A stretch of DNA of 40,855 bases from NCBI RefSeq assembly GCF_000003605.2, contig NW_003139319.1, positions 485,840 through 526,694 of the forward strand, given 5' to 3'. The notes below the pieces were generated by a model that was not told the origin of the DNA, ran no database searches, and worked only from the letters and a program-made list of their open reading frames with translations. Of the stretch, positions 11,801 to 26,800 are shown piece by piece (the stretch's first letter is position 1; every line of letters starts with the position of its first letter). The position numbers and the translations under genes are program-made. The stretch comes from Saccoglossus kowalevskii (lineage: Eukaryota; Hemichordata; Enteropneusta; Harrimaniidae).

Positions 11801-14800
11801 ACTTAAAATAATAACATGTTGTTCACTGCTGCTGATATTAAATATACATACACTGTATTTGCTCTAGAAGTGCATCTCCATCAGAATTGCATATTTACAT
11901 GTATACTTATAACTTATTTTGCTTGTGGAAACACCTTTAATAATTTACATAAGTACATGCACAATTATGATAATAGAGTAATACTGTATGTGTCCAAAAT
12001 AATAAATAAATAACTTATGGGCAGCATTTTCACAGCAGATTTTTTTTTTTATCAGACATATGCATACTGGTTTGCAACAATGTAAATGAATGCATCACAG
12101 TGTGTCGGCCTATAAGTCTAGTAAAATTAGTATGTGTATTCAATACATTGATATATTGTATATACCATTTTTCAATGTTGTCAATTTTTTCCATCCTATG
12201 CTTATGATTCAATAGTGATGTTTTTGAGTGGGTACAATCTGAAGCAAGAACCGAATGAGACTCGGTTTTGCCCTTCGAATAGAATACCATTATCTCCCAT
12301 CATTGCTTCTACTGTTCCACGTACTGTGCTTACAAAGATCAGATGGGAAATTTCACTGGAGCTTATTGGGACCATAAAATTATGTGGAATCCTCAGTGAG
12401 TAACTATGATGAATCATAATTATGAGGCTATAGAAAGACCCTGACCCAGTTCATAAAAAATGCTGAAGTTAATTTAATTTAATTATCTCTTGCATATCGT
12501 GACAAGAAAAATAACAGATCCTTACCTAGTATAACTAAGACCAGAAGCACATCTGTTGCCATTCTGAATAATGATAGCTGCAACGGACCCAGCAGAGGAC
12601 TGACTTGAAAATATGTCAACAGACGTCCAAATATAATGAGGGTGTTGAGAGCAAAAATGATGTCAGCCGCCATTAATATAATGATTATCCATTGTTCACT
12701 GGTGTTGTACTCCTCATTGGTGATACTCCAGTCCTTGTATATGGTATAGCACAAGGCAATAAACTGTAGAATGTAGGAGACACTCAAAACTGACAGGAAG
12801 ATGAAATCTAAATAGTTGGCACTCACGTATGACATAAATGATCGTGACAAGCGATATTGCTTCACTTCCGTGGTAATCATGCCAACAGCCCAGAGAAGAA
12901 TGATGAAGTCCACTGCTGGAACTGGGAAAGGATTTCTATAGTCAAATGGAAGCAGACATTTGAGGGCAAGTATTGAAATGAAGCACAGGAATGAAACANN
13001 NNNNNNNNNNNNNNNNNNNNNNNNNNNNNNNNNNNNNNNNNNNNNNNNNNNNNNNNNNNNNNNNNNNNNNNNNNNNNNNNNNNNNNNNNNNNNNNNNNNN
13101 NNNNNNNNNNNNNNNNNNNNNNNNNNNNNNNNNNNNNNNNNNNNNNNNNNNNNNNNNNNNNNNNNNNNNNNNNNNNNNNNNNNNNNNNNNNNNNNNNNNN
13201 NNNNNNNNNNNNNNNNNNNNNNNNNNNNNNNNNNNNNNNNNNNNNNNNNNNNNNNNNNNNNNNNNNNNNNNNNNNNNNNNNNNNNNNNNNNNNNNNNNNN
13301 NNNNNNNNNNNNNNNNNNNNNNNNNNNNNNNNNNNNNNNNNNNNNNNNNNNNNNNNNNNNNNNNNNNNNNNNNNNNNNNNNNNNNNNNNNNNNNNNNNNN
13401 NNNNNNNNNNNNNNNNNNNNNNNNNNNNNNNNNNNNNNNNNNNNNNNNNNNNNNNNNNNNNNNNNNNNNNNNNNNNNNNNNNNNNNNNNNNNNNNCTGAG
13501 ATAGCTCTGCTGTTAGCAATGCACGTTTCAATTAAAGAACTGAAGATATCATTAGAAAATGATCAAATCTGAGAGCGGTCTATCTGAGATACCTCATGTA
13601 CAGCATCAAAGCAATCATACTTGCTGTTTATAACAAGAAGTTGAAAATATCACTTTTTACTAAAAATAAACCTGAGAGAAGTCTATCTGAGGTACTTATA
13701 TGTATAGTATCAAAGACAATCGGACAATCGGACAGTTTTTAACAAGAAGTCAAATCACTTTTATCAAAAATGACAAAACTATTCATCAAAATTAAAGATA
13801 TCGTCACAAAATAAACTAATCTAAGATCTACCCAAGGTACATATACACCAAGTACCAAAGCAATAAAAATTGTAGTTTTCAAGAAGAAATCAAAAAAGTA
13901 AAAAATTGACTTGGACGACTGACAATCACTTATATGATAGGCTCCGCTCGAGATAAAAAGCAGTAGTTTTGCATTCAACCATGTGCGATATGGGTGACAT
14001 ACTATGCACATATACACATTACTCTCATATCTTTGACATCAAAATGAACAGCAAAATTGCTGACTGGTTTGTTATGCACATTTTGTGAAAATGGTTTAAT
14101 CTAACCAGTTGTAATTAGGGCTAATCTGCACTGGCTCGGAAGGTTGTAAATGATTAGCTAGTTTGAATTTCTAATTTGCATAACATTACTGAGAATGAAC
14201 GTGCATTCAACGCCACAAGTTTTTTGTTTTTTTAGCCAATCAGAATTCATCTTCCGAGCCAGTGAAGATCAGCAGTGTAATTATGTAAGATATGCTTATA
14301 TACATAATATGAATACAAACATCTGTGTCAATCATCACCCTAAAAGATGCAAATACAAATTCTATAAAATTATTTCTCGATGACCATTCAAAATGGTAGT
14401 TAGAGTAGAGGAAACATGCACTGTATATAATAATAATAATGTTTAAATTGTATTCATAGTTTTCTACTGAGAAAAGACAGCCGATGAAAACAAATTTTAT
14501 TGTTCATAATTGTTTAGAGGTTTAGCCAATTTTTGTACACCTAGTATGCACAATTTTCTGATAGCATGCAAATACATTAAAATTGAATATCCCGTACAAG
14601 TACAACCAAGCATATTCTTGCATTGTTTTGTCAATAGAGGGTTGCTAGGGCAGTAAAAACATCTTTCAGCATGGTTCCCATAGAAACACCACCAATGCAC
14701 CTGGTAGAATTAAACTACCAGTATCTTGAACAAAATGTCATAAACTTTGTGTCCACAAACTTCAAGAGATATTAATTTTACATGGTTAACAAACTCACAG

Positions 14801-17800
14801 TGGCAAATTTTCATCACTTAATAATAGCCACAGTGACACCAAGCTACATATTCTTTTGAAAATGGCTGAATAGTCAAAAATTATATTAGTTGAGTGGTTA
14901 AATTACCAGAGTGTGTTTTAGTCAGTGGTATATTGTAATTATTAGCTGTTTTTTCACTTTTTAAATTCCAGTGATAGTTAAAATATCCACTCACCTTTTT
15001 GTGCTGATCTTGTGATGCAGTTTTAAAGACCAAATAATCTTTTTGTTGTAAAATAATTCTAGCGTCATCCATATTATGACATGTTTGTAGTAGATCCACT
15101 GCTAATTCCTCACAAGCAACTGACAAACCTGAAAATCAGTTAAAAAATGATACACCAATTAACGTTAAATATTTTAACCTCAACATTTATGCTCATGATT
15201 TAAATATTGTTGAGGGTTTATTTTAATGTAAATGTATTCCTCGTCATTACATTTATAAAAAAGCCGCTACCCTGCCAATTTATATTTATTCAATAACACT
15301 CACACACTCCCTAATAGGGGATAGAAAAGGTTACAACAACTATAGAAAAATGCAAATATTTAGTGTATATATATATATATATATATAGTGTAGATACATA
15401 GTCGATTATTCCAAAACAAAAAGTGCTCAATACAAAGTATATTTATGGTGGGTGAATACGGCGATAGAGGAATTAATACACAACTACATGGATATTGAAA
15501 CTCGACAGCACTGTTTCGTAAGGTACAAGTACCTCACTCATCAGGAGCTTTATGTTTAATCATTCACTGCACCAAAGAGCATACATTATAAGCTTCGCAA
15601 ATTAAAATATTAATTAAAATTAAATAGAAAGTTTAATTGTTGCATATTAGAGCTTTTGATCTGTGTCGGCATGATGACACGAGTTCATTTCTTTTGTTTA
15701 ATGTGGAGTGGTGGGGTCTAAAAATTATGATGAATTTTTCTTTCAAACATAAAATACATCGTTTGCTGGAGCTATTATACGGGCTATCGCGAGCAAGAAT
15801 TTTCCATTGTATTTTATATTCAATATCTTTTTCTTTGAGTGACTATATATATATATTATATTAGCTCTATTAAAAGCACACGTAAACATTAATAGTACCG
15901 GTACATCTATTATATACAAACCAAACTGCCTGAAAATTCAACATATATTATGAGCACCTACTTTGAAATAAACTACTGGTAAATACCAAAATGCAGTTTA
16001 GGACTCCAATTCAACAACAAACCCATTTGTGTTCACATCTGTTTTTAAGTCAATGTAAGTGCTACATTTTATGCATTTAATAGTCATGGTGTTGCTGATA
16101 CTCCTTTCCAAGGGGGGTTTGAACTTAGCCATATTCAAGCCCCTTCACACCAATGTGATCTGTTCACACCCATTTTTTCTCTTATGCTGGCATATTGGTT
16201 ATGCCGGCGTAAAGAGACAAAAAAAAGTTGCTACAGCATAACTAGAAGACATATTTATGTTTAAAGTTTACTGTTTAAAGCGCGGTGGGTGTCGCGCAGC
16301 GCATGTTCGAATTTCATGTAAATAAAACAATGTATTTTACACGCGTTGTATACGTTGATATGAGTCCCATATCGAACAGGACGCGGTGCTTCACTCAGGC
16401 AGGTAACTTTATTGGAATTCACAAAAAAATCAATGAAAAGCCACAATGAGATATAATGTAACTTGGATTTAAATCATCGGAGTCTGTTATCTGGATTAGA
16501 TCTGTTTTGCACACTCAACAATGAAGAAATCACGTCAAATAGTATTAAGCCTGCATGGACAAATCACATGCAATGAATATCACCACCAAAGAAGATATCT
16601 CTTTATTTACTGATATATTTCTCTCAGGCCAACAGTATTGTGATGTGAATATAACTTTACCTGCATATGTGGAACAATCATCCTTGGATTCTGCAATCTG
16701 TGAAAATATTTTACTGTAGTTCATTGCTGTCAGTATAGGAGATGGGGACCTCAGAATTAATTCAGGTTCCCCAATCTGTTCTGCAATACTGAAGTCATTA
16801 GTTATCTCATGGTCCTAGAGAACAAATGAAACACATAATAAAATCAGTTATTTCTGTTCTTTATAAATTTCTTAAAGGGGAACCGCTCAATCCCATGGAT
16901 CGCACCCCGTGCTCATGGGTAATTAGATGAATGCTTATTATGCTCGCTTACTCAAACTGTGATTGATATGCATTTTGCATACATTAGCCGCCATTTTAAA
17001 CTCATGATTTTTACATGTTGCGGTACGTTTCAACCGAAAACAACAACATGTATACATCAAAAGCCCAACCAGATGAGTGTAATCGCTAGCGCATATATTC
17101 ATACCCTCGTAGAAATATATTTGGAATCACAGACCTCTAAACATCGTAAATGTCACAATTCCCGGAGCTCCTGCCATGATGTGAGCGGCTTGGTTCAAAT
17201 TAGCAGTGGCCATTTTTCCCCTACTTATAGTTTCAGTTCCCCTTTAAGTTCAACAGGTTTTAACAGTATGTTATATATAAACTGTGATCTGCTTTAAATT
17301 TGAGAGCAAAATTTCAGTGAAAATTAAGAAACTTTGTAGCAGTGACAATTACTCTGGGGTTCTACGAAACAAACAAATTTGTCTTCAAAAATACCATAAA
17401 ATAATCAAATCATAAAAATTCTTTGCAGTTTACAGAACTATATACAGATTTAATTAATTTTTGCATATCGTAGACAATTGCCAAATTTTGTAGTCACAGT
17501 GACCATCATGAAAATATTATCGACTGACATTAATAGACAGAAATATGGTGGAAGATTGTGAGCATATTGTGCCAGTGATTACACAGTCTTGCATAGTGCA
17601 GAAAATTAACTTTACAGTCTCAGTGTAAATAGCAATAACTTTTATTACCGAGATTAATAGCATACAAAAATTGCACTAGGGCATTACATATGAATACAAG
17701 TGCCAAACTGATCAATACAAATTATACACAAGGTGGCAACTTTATCTACTAGCATATAGCTGACTTAGTGTCAAAGTTGAATCACTTTGCTCTGACCTGA

Positions 17801-20800
17801 GTTAATGTGAGCAATGCAAAGCATATTGAACAGTACAGTACTAGTACAATTAGCTCTTAGAGATACAATGATAGACATAATATATATAATGTGTATAATG
17901 TATTTTTAATTTCAACGGCAAAGACGAAACAAAAATCAAAATAACATCTCACCTCATTCTTATTGACCAAGAAGTCTTGGTAGAGTATTTCCAATGCTCT
18001 CTGTTTTGGAACTCTACTAGAGACAAGATTTGGATCTGCACCTTTTTCTAGTAGTGCTATCATAGTTAGTGGTCGCTGACTGCGTGCAGCCATATGCAGA
18101 GGTGTGTCGCCAGATTTGTCACGGATGTTGATGGCAGGGGATCCATGTAATGGAACGAGGATATCAATCTGATCAGCATCGCTATCATGTGACATCCTGA
18201 AAATGTGATGCAATGCGGTTCTGTTCTGGGAGTCCACTGTTAGTTAAAGAAATTAAATTGTCAGAATCCAGGTTTTTGTATCATAACATTCATTGCTTAA
18301 GTTGACATGCACAGAGGAAACTGGACCCAGACTTGCACATTTCAGAGGCATTATATGTCTTATGGACTATGCCACAACTTACTGAAATGCTTTTTTTTAA
18401 AGAAAACTGAGATCTTTCATGAAAGCTTAGCCAATACTCAACATTCAAAGATGAAATGAAGATAAACGTCTGCCCTAATTTTCTGATATCCATGTTAACA
18501 ACATAAACATTTATCTTACTGAAATGCTTCCTTTAAAGAAATCTGAGATCTTTCATGAAAGTTTAGCCAATACCGAATATTCAAAGATGAAATGAAGGTA
18601 AACTTCAGCCTTAATTTTCAGATATCCATGTACACATACTTATATCATTGAATTTCATGACTTATATTTCAATGTTAATTCAGATTTTGCTGATATTGAT
18701 TCAAAGTATGATATTGAACATGTTTTTTTAAATCAACAACTCAAGCATTGAAAAATACTACATTTATGTGAAATTCGAAAATATAAAAATTTCTACCTAA
18801 ACTGACGTCAGCTCCACTGTCAATTAGTAACTTCATAAGACTTTGTTTCCCATACTTGGAAGCTGAAAAGTAAACACAGATAAAGTGACAGCATATTAAG
18901 TAAAAATAGAGTATATACAAAATTTCAGAAAAAAACAGCAAAAGTGAGTGACCAAACTATGTTTTAATCAATAAATAAGTTATATAACCTTGATTTCTAT
19001 TCATCCATTTATCCAGCCACATTCTCAACCACAGACACACTTTTCAAATTTACTGTGGAAGCCATTGACGTGCTATTATATTAACAGGAAAGCATGGTGA
19101 AACCAGTGGGTGAAACTTGAGTGGCTAATTTACTTTACTCTGTACTGCACTAACTTTGTACATTTAAATCTTACTGTAAAATACTTTATTATATTACTAT
19201 ATCTGCTAAAGGGATGATTCTATGAAAATAAAATCAGCCAATATATCCTTTTCCCTATATTTTACATTCAACAAATCAGTGAAAATGAACTCCACACAAA
19301 AAGTCTTTTCTGCGACAATTAATTCCTGCTATGAACACAGACATTTCCCTTGTGAAAATGGAAGCTGTGCGGCATAGTTACAGAGTGGATGCGGCATGGC
19401 CACGGTAGTGATAATGCACAGAAAATCAGTGCGAGAAATATAGTTATAAATCAGTGCAGCTTGGTGCGGCAGCCCTACGGCATAGACGCCGCAACACTGT
19501 GCGACAAGGCTGACATTTTTATAAGGGTTTGTTTACAATGGAATGAGGTTGTTTGAAATGAACATTATTTTGGCAAGAATATTCAATTGGATTTTAATTC
19601 CAGAATTGAATTATTAAACAGTTCTACTATGTTTTTCATTACTTAAATTCAATTCAAGCAAAACGTTAATGCATTTATGGTACAGTTCTATAAATAGAAG
19701 TAATTCACATACAGTAATAAAATGAGTTACATGTACATTGGAAATTTGATTTCTTACCAATATGTAATGGTGTAAGTCCTTGTTTATTGGCAGTGTTAAC
19801 ATTAGCTTTGTACTTAATCAAAATTTTAGCACATGATATAGTGTCTGGAATCGAGAGCTTTTCTGCTGAAACTTTAAACAGAGCCGTTTGCCCTCTGAGA
19901 TCCTGAACATTGGGGTCGGAACCACGGTCCAGCAGAATTCTCAATGACACTGAAGAACCTAAATATATAAGAAACAAAATTTGGATTGAATACTGCACTA
20001 CCACGATATAAGATATATAGGTCATATACATACAGTATTTAATCTAAAATGCATATAAGTTGTATGTGTTGTACCGTATACTGAATCAAATAAATATAAT
20101 TTATTTTTTTCCATAGAAATAATACACTTGTTTAGGGAGCAATTTTTTGGAAGTCCTATGTCACTTCTAGCTCTCAATTAATATGCATGTATTATGATTC
20201 GCATTGATAATATGGCATGCACCACATGTGAAACAGGATGTACCGTAAAATCTGTATTAGAAGCCGCACCCCTAATAGAAGTCGCACCAATTCTATTTGA
20301 ATAATTGAGAACCAAAAATTCATCATTTCTCATATGTGTAGATGCTCTAATAGAAGCCGCATCCCCTCTGTTGCATTGTACCATTTTAATAGAAGCCGTG
20401 GCTTCTAATACAGATTTTACAGTACTCGCAATTTCAACTGTAAGCCTGGAAGTATATATGTGTGTCTCAACCTAACTTTACTATTTATCATATACATCAA
20501 TCATTGAATTATTCCATTGTGTTCTTGGAGATTCACTATAAAGTCTATAAATGAGAATTTGAATAAGTGTATAATGCTTATTTCTACTCTACCTCTATTA
20601 GCAGCATAATGCAATGCAGTCTCTCCTCTGTTTGTTGTGCAGTTTAGAGCAGGACCCGCATCTAGTATCATATTGATCAAACTTCCAATGTCAGGATGAC
20701 CTTGTGTTATCAACAAATGCAAAGCTGTTTCCCCATCTCTGTTTTGAACACCTTGAAACAAAAAAGGGTAGGTTAGTGTCAATTTGCCAATACTATAAGA

Positions 20801-23800
20801 GTTGAATAGTAATAACATTTGATAATAAGTCAAACCAAAATCATATGTACGCTTGTTTATATATACGGTATATATATTTATATACCTAACAACAGTGGTA
20901 TATTTGGAGTGAATTCTATGAGAGAGTATAAAATTTAATCTAATACGAGAGATCATTTTCATCAAATTATTATGCTTATACCATCAGTATGTGCTAGTAT
21001 GTTTTCACAGTACTATGAAAAAATCAGCTACAGTTGTATTTTCAAAAATCAGCTTCGGCAGTGCATGTCATAGAAAGCCATGGCTTGAAACATGAACTTG
21101 AACAACATTATAAATATTGGCTACTTGTGGTTGATCAATACGGGTTAAGCAATACAAAACATATTTACCTGGCTGTACACCTTGCTTAAGATAACTTTTA
21201 ATAACCCCTGTGTTAGCTGCAGCGGCTGCTTCTAAAAACTCTTTACTCAAGTTATCCAACTCAAGATATTTATCTTCATAAACATGTGTATTAATATCAT
21301 CTTTTGCTTTATCACGATCAATTGCTTTACGGAATTTCCCACCAATATCTTTGATGTCCCCGATTTTGGAGAAAAGGAGTCCAGCTTCTTTCTTAGCCAT
21401 GGTGGGATCTTTACTCTTGGTTTGTGGCTCTTTCTTCTTTTTCTATTTAAATAAAAATAAATGTATAATTTTAGAATACTGTATGTGCTGTCCTCGTGTG
21501 CTGCACACACTTAGGTACATGTAAGTTTATGGTCAAAATAAGTCTTTTAATTAGGGGCAATACAGTATAAGGTAGAAACACTTTCACTTCATGACAGAGA
21601 CACATTTTTATTAATTTTGTTTGTCAGGGTAAAGATTTGTAGCATTGACAATTTCACTATACTTTTGGAATGCTGTCCAAACTGCACCAAGATGAAGAAT
21701 GAATCATTTACAATGTATTTGCATGCTATTATCATATCAAGTTACATAACATATCACCATGTGTTAACTCATTTGGAACTAAAAATATGAAAACAATGGT
21801 GTCAAATCCAAGTAAGTATTAGTTTTTACTTTTTACTGAAATTTTGTGATATTTTGGAAGCCATATTGAAAATTAATATTCCACGTTTCAGTAAAAAAAA
21901 CAAATTTTTTTTGCAACAAAATCAGTAAGCTTTTCATTATTATGATAGTTATTTACAATTCACACTGCAGCTAAAACTACATTGTTCTCTTTCATAAAAT
22001 GACTAGGACATTTAAATGCTAAAAATAGTATTCCATTATTAGAATGACATTAGTAAACTACCATGTAAAACAAACAGGTGATGTGCATCAGCTTATTAAT
22101 ATTATTATTATTATAATACTATTATTTTTATAAAATGTCACATTCCAGTGTTAAGCACCATGTGTAAAGTACATATGCAGGGGTTCCATTAAAAGCTGGC
22201 CGTCGGCCATATGGCCGGCTACAAGCCAAAATTGGCCTTCTACTAGTACTCGTTGCAGCACTTCACACTGCCGAGAGCCTTTTTATTTTATTTTTTGGCC
22301 TGTTGTTACAGGATGATGGCCTGCATATGAAAAAAATTGTGATTACCGGTACATACAATGTTTTCATACATTAATACATTACCTGCTGAAAGCCTCCATG
22401 ATATCGGGTAGCCAAAATGAATAGGAAAACAAACGGCATCAGTAGGCAATGTATTAACATTCAAATGAAACCTACTTTTCTGTTGTTAAGTATCAAATCT
22501 ATAATATCCTGATTAACAGGCTCTATTAAGTAAGCTTCATCTAATGGAGTCCTAGAGCCATGATTCTTAACTTTTATAGATGCACCTTTAGATAGCAAAA
22601 TCTGAAAAGAAAGAGAATTATTAGATATAGGAGATGTGTGAAACCTTAAAAAAAAAATAAGAAACTCATGAAAAAAAATTCAGATTACAGTTTTGAGTTG
22701 AAAAACAATAATTTCAAAACTACAAACAGTTTTAAATTCAATTCTATAAAACATTACATAACCCAGTACGAACTATGTACTCCATGTAATGGAACATGGA
22801 AATATGAAACAGGGGTGAGGTTTATTTTGTGAAAAGTGACAAATGTAGACATTCTCGTTTAAAAGGTTAATAACAATCACAGTATAATGCTCCTGAAAAA
22901 TTCATGTGTAACAATTTAGCAGTTTTAAGTTATAAATATTTGCAGAAATTTACACATTTGAAATCAAACAAAAAGAATACAGTAAATGTAAATTTGGAAT
23001 TCAAGGATAATTGAAAATATAAATAATGTAAAAAGGCTAATACAACCTGTTAGTGTCTTTCCACCATGCATTACATGTTTCTGCACTATACCATAATGGA
23101 ACCTTATATTAGATTATCAATGTATATCTCCTGGTAGTCAATGTTATAATTATTAACATGTATGGGTGGAAATAAACAGGTATCTGTTGCTATTACATAT
23201 TCATATGTCATAACCCAATGAATGATCTAGTTCCAGTCATGTGATAACCATGATAGCCAATCATCTTGTGATGATGAAAAATCAGGTGATCACCTGTACT
23301 TATGCAAACTAATGAAAGTAGAGAGTCTACATGCCACTTTTATTTACTTTGTTCGTTTAATAATATTGGTGTTCAAAGTGACCTTGTAGCCTGAGCTGAC
23401 TTTTAATATCTTCTGCTGGTAGCAACAAAAATGATGTTTACACTCTTATTCATCAGACATATTGACACCAAACTGCACCTACCAACTGTTAACACGATTG
23501 GTTTGGAGTATGTAAATGTTCAAATATGGTCAACATAAGATCATTTGACCTTTGTATTGGTTTACTCAGCCTTTTGTTGTCTTTGATATTAAAGTTAATA
23601 AAACTGATATATCGTAACAACTCCAAATAGCCAGCCAGGCCTTTAGGACACAAATTTACGATGTAATTGTGACTGTTAAATTTAAATTTTTTAAATTTGT
23701 GTGAAATTACTGTTTCATGACTGAAATATATACAATGTATATATATACTAAAGAAGAATTAAGTGTTCAACCACAGGTGTAAGAAGAAAAATCCAAGATG

Positions 23801-26800
23801 AACACAATTTTGGAGAACCAAAATAATTCTGTGGTCTGTCAGTACCGTATTTTAGAAGTTCAATAAATTACAAAATTCTGCAAAATAATTATGTGGTCAA
23901 ATTTGTATGTATTTATTGTACGGCATGACAATTATATTTGCAGCATGCTAATTTGCCATTGGATACAGTCATGTTAATTAAAATTGTAGAAATTTGGTGA
24001 CAGACATTTACATTATACTATGATCTTCCTGAGGCACCAAATTATGTTATTTTCATTAATCTAATAATTTCAGATACATCAGTTAAGTTTGATACAAATT
24101 TTACTCTGTTTTACCGTATTTGCCCTATAGAAGCACATCTTCAATAGAGGCACACAAAAAACAAAAATTGCATTTATTGTATGCTAGATCATTGAAACAT
24201 TTCTTATCTTGACCATTGACTAATCTCTGACATTTACATATTATTAAAGTGTATACGCTTCTAATAAGGCAATTATGGAATTCTAAATAGTATGCTAAAA
24301 TTATTGAAACATGCCCTCTGTGACTGAATTGGTTAATTACTTTGTTTTTACATGTAAAACCATTTATTTCCACTGGCATTTAATTTCATTATTTTCATGT
24401 TTTTAGCAATTTTGATATTCACGATCTTGACAGGGGAACAACAAGTTTTATTGTTATTATACACATGCACATGCATTTAATTTGGGCAATTTTACTAATT
24501 AGAAAAAATAGCATACTGTAGAATAATTTATTTTAGCTGGAATTAATTTTCGCTATTAAAAGACCCTTTGGGTGTTTTGTATGGAATTTATTTTTATTTA
24601 TATTTTGTGAGTTGAATGTAAAATATAGGAAAAATGGTATTTTCACTAAATTACTCCTTCAGCGAAAATAGCAAAAATTAATTCCAAATGAAAATAAAGT
24701 ATTTTACAGTAATTAAAAAGCAGCAAATAATTAATGTATTTACAGGATTCATTTGATTACTCACCTCCACCATATCATACATGTCTTTGAACACAGCTGT
24801 ATGCAGTGCTGTATTTCCTAGCTCATCAGGGATATCAAGTAATTTACTGTTCTTATCAATCAACAACTTTGCCACTTCAGTATTTCCGTGCAAGGCAGCT
24901 AAGTGAAGGGGCGTTTTTTGATAATCACCTTGTGTGGTATAAAGCAGTGGGTCAGCTCCATTTTCCAAAAGGTGAGCCACTATCTCAGTATTTCCTGAAA
25001 TTTAGTGGAAATTACAGATTTTAAATTTTTCACTGCAACTGTGCAATACCTTGGATGGCACCAGTACATGATGGCAAATTTGAATTAACACTTGAATTAA
25101 CAATTTGATTTGATTGAGATTTTGAAGACTTCCATCAGTTTACAATTATTCATTTTAGTATTAATCAACAATGTCAGATTTTGTTGTTCAGTCAATCTGA
25201 TTTTTGAGAAAAACAGTAAAAAATAAAATATATATAAAATGCAGCAGTTTCCATAGACCACAATGAAAACACAATTCTTTGATAAAAACCCACTAAAAAA
25301 ATAATTAATAATAATAATAGTTTAATACTTCTTAATCCTTGTAACATGATATATCACATATGTAAAAATAAACAAAATGACGATATTTTTACGTTTTTGT
25401 GGCATTCTACCTAAAATCTTTGGAAAAGGGTACAAAACACGATTAATTTTTGCTTACCTCCCAGTACAGCATAGTGAAGTACAGTCATTCCATCTTCATC
25501 ACAATCATCAAGTACGGACTGCAACTCGCTCATTATGCCACCCACCACTGCATCCTCATTTGAACTCCAAGTTTTTAGTATGCCTTTTTGGGGTTTCATA
25601 AAACTTGAGTTCTTATGAAGTATTGATGATTTTCGGTATTGGCGATCTTGAAACTGTCCCAAAGAATTTCTACTATGCAAAGTAGGCTTTTTCGACAGAG
25701 TGATTTGAAACTGATTGTTGGAATTCTTGTCTAAGTGACTGACATGTCTTTTAAGAGTTTCAAGGTGTCTTAACAAGGCGGCATCATCGATAGGTCTTCT
25801 ATTTGTTGTACTGCGTTTGTTGATGTCTGGGTTAGCGATCGCATACATCACATCTAGAACGTGTAACAGCCGATCATCAGAAGCAATGTGAACACAGGTG
25901 TTACCATAGCAATCATGCTTATTAATGTCAAGTCCAGCTTCTATGAGATATCTGGTGAATGCGGCTTCATCTGAGGAGTTGAAAAAATAAAATACTTGTA
26001 GAGTGATATTGGGGTCTGCACAAAAAACAGAATTGAGGTGTATTTTTTTTTTTACTTTTACTATCAACATTATTGTTATTAGAGTATCGATACATTGATT
26101 GTGAAGTTTTAAATTTCAGATTTTACGGTAATGTGAGGAATATTTCACTTGATGTTTCAAACATGCTTGCAGATTTTGTTATTATCATCCATACATGTAC
26201 CTGAAAAATTTGTGTTTCATCAGTCCCCAATGTTAATGGCCTGTCCTTTATTGATGAATAAACATACTATATATCTCAGCATATTCTCGGGAGTGAATAT
26301 CTGGCTATTTTCACTGCCTGACAGTGACCACCAGTGAAAACGAAAGTCAAAAACTACAACTACATGTGCAATAAATTTGGTTGTTCATGATTGCTTCGTA
26401 GTTGATTTTGTGCTGTTTTCATTGGCTCTTCAACCAGGGTTCATAGCAGCTCATGCAGAGACTATAGAAATACATAGGCACACATACCGGTATTATAGTG
26501 GTGGGAGTCCAAGCAACATAAAACATTCTGTGATGTACATTTTTGTAGCTCTGTGAATACGATGGTTTCTTATTTATTTTGACGAATTATTTATTTCTTT
26601 CTGATTTGTAATTTCAAGTGTATTATGGGCAAAAAAATATTGTTAGTGTGACAATTTAATTTCAGTGAAAATAGCATAAATAAAATCCGAGTGAAAATAA
26701 ATTCTCTATACAGTATTGACTGTAATCCTACCAGTACTTTGGGCATCACAATCATCCAGTACAGCTCCATCTTCATTCTCCTCCTCTTGATCTTGTAACC

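Larger units (their letters stand above)
15366..15842 (-). mobile_element. 5'-truncated Penelope-like element (PLE) in channel intron 10
   Basis: Read on the minus strand it contains the C-terminal end of a GIY-YIG endonuclease (15842-15633), an AT-rich spacer, and a hammerhead ribozyme (15551-15498). It then runs about 110 bases to a TA microsatellite (15366-15388) that may mark its 3' end. PLEs characteristically carry hammerhead motifs in their pseudo-LTRs, so protein and ribozyme support each other. The RT part is missing, so the copy is a dead 5' truncation. It is co-oriented with the host gene, so the ribozyme would be transcribed within the pre-mRNA. Ends are approximate. Confidence 0.85.

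Noticed and set aside
12960-13572. Long open frames through the N run
   Set aside because: They exist only because N codons are not stops.
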